Source: Streptomyces peucetius (GTDB taxonomy: Bacteria > Actinomycetota > Actinomycetes > Streptomycetales > Streptomycetaceae). Taken from it: 64,000 nt of DNA. A model generated the notes under the pieces. It saw only the letters and a program-made list of their open reading frames with translations, ran no database searches and was not told the origin of the DNA. The stretch lies in assembly GCF_025854275.1 (NCBI RefSeq), contig NZ_CP107567.1, forward strand, positions 3,162,001-3,226,000. The letters run 5' to 3'. Numbering within the stretch: the stretch's first letter is position 1; each line of letters starts with the position of its first letter. The position numbers and the translations under genes were made by a program. Positions 63,975-64,000 of the stretch are shown piece by piece.

Positions 63975-64000
63975 GGCCGCCGGCTCGGTGGCGCGTGGGG

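Overview
The window is chromosomal DNA from a high-GC actinomycete, almost certainly a Streptomyces. GC is very high, with G/C-biased third codon positions and many GTG starts. The gene order is core Streptomyces: mfd; tRNA-Gln–glmU–prs–rplY–pth; ppc; desaturase–TetR; tam/tamR; galTEK; ispE–ksgA–rpf; tatD; rsmI/pmt. I saw only one TTA (bldA-type) codon, in the signal peptide of the SGNH hydrolase.

Layout. 0–5 kb: erythromycin-esterase homologue, HNH lipoprotein, SalK-like protein divergent from a TetR regulator, and a secreted SGNH hydrolase that has lost its catalytic-serine block. 5–18.3 kb: mfd, a MacB-type ABC transporter pair, a DHA2 multidrug exporter, a DUF3626 protein, a small gene with two compensating frame changes, a 27-codon relic of purM, and a DUF485/sodium-solute symporter pair.

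18.3–26.3 kb is the accessory part, a toxin/immunity district. A CdiI-type immunity gene is separated by an intact IS1380-family element from a frameshifted relic of an RNase A-like CDI toxin. Next comes a cluster of polymorphic-toxin and immunity domains: a 927-aa YrhB/Imm35-like–deaminase–SUKH-4 protein, a WHH nuclease–SUKH-1 fusion, and, divergently, a YwqJ-type deaminase followed by a SUKH-3 protein. None of the four has a visible secretion signal or delivery domain, so toxin-type and immunity-type domains appear to be kept together inside the cell. This is the best candidate here for an under-described system.

26.4–44.2 kb: orphan histidine kinase, tRNA-Gln(UUG), glmU, prs, rplY, pth, a sortase-anchored surface protein, ppc, desaturase/TetR, tam/tamR, an orphan response regulator, galK/galE/galT. 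44.4–54.2 kb: a pseudo-receiver regulator, three tandem membrane-anchored PQQ-type beta-propeller proteins, an ABC-F protein and an acyltransferase. 54.4–62.0 kb: ispE–ksgA–rpf (overlapping), tatD, a zinc-ribbon protein, rsmI and a protein O-mannosyltransferase. 62–64 kb: a frameshifted small gene and an HTTM membrane protein that runs to, or past, the window edge.

Functional assignments come from recognising motifs and families by eye; no database search was run. Start codons were chosen from visible Shine-Dalgarno sequences.
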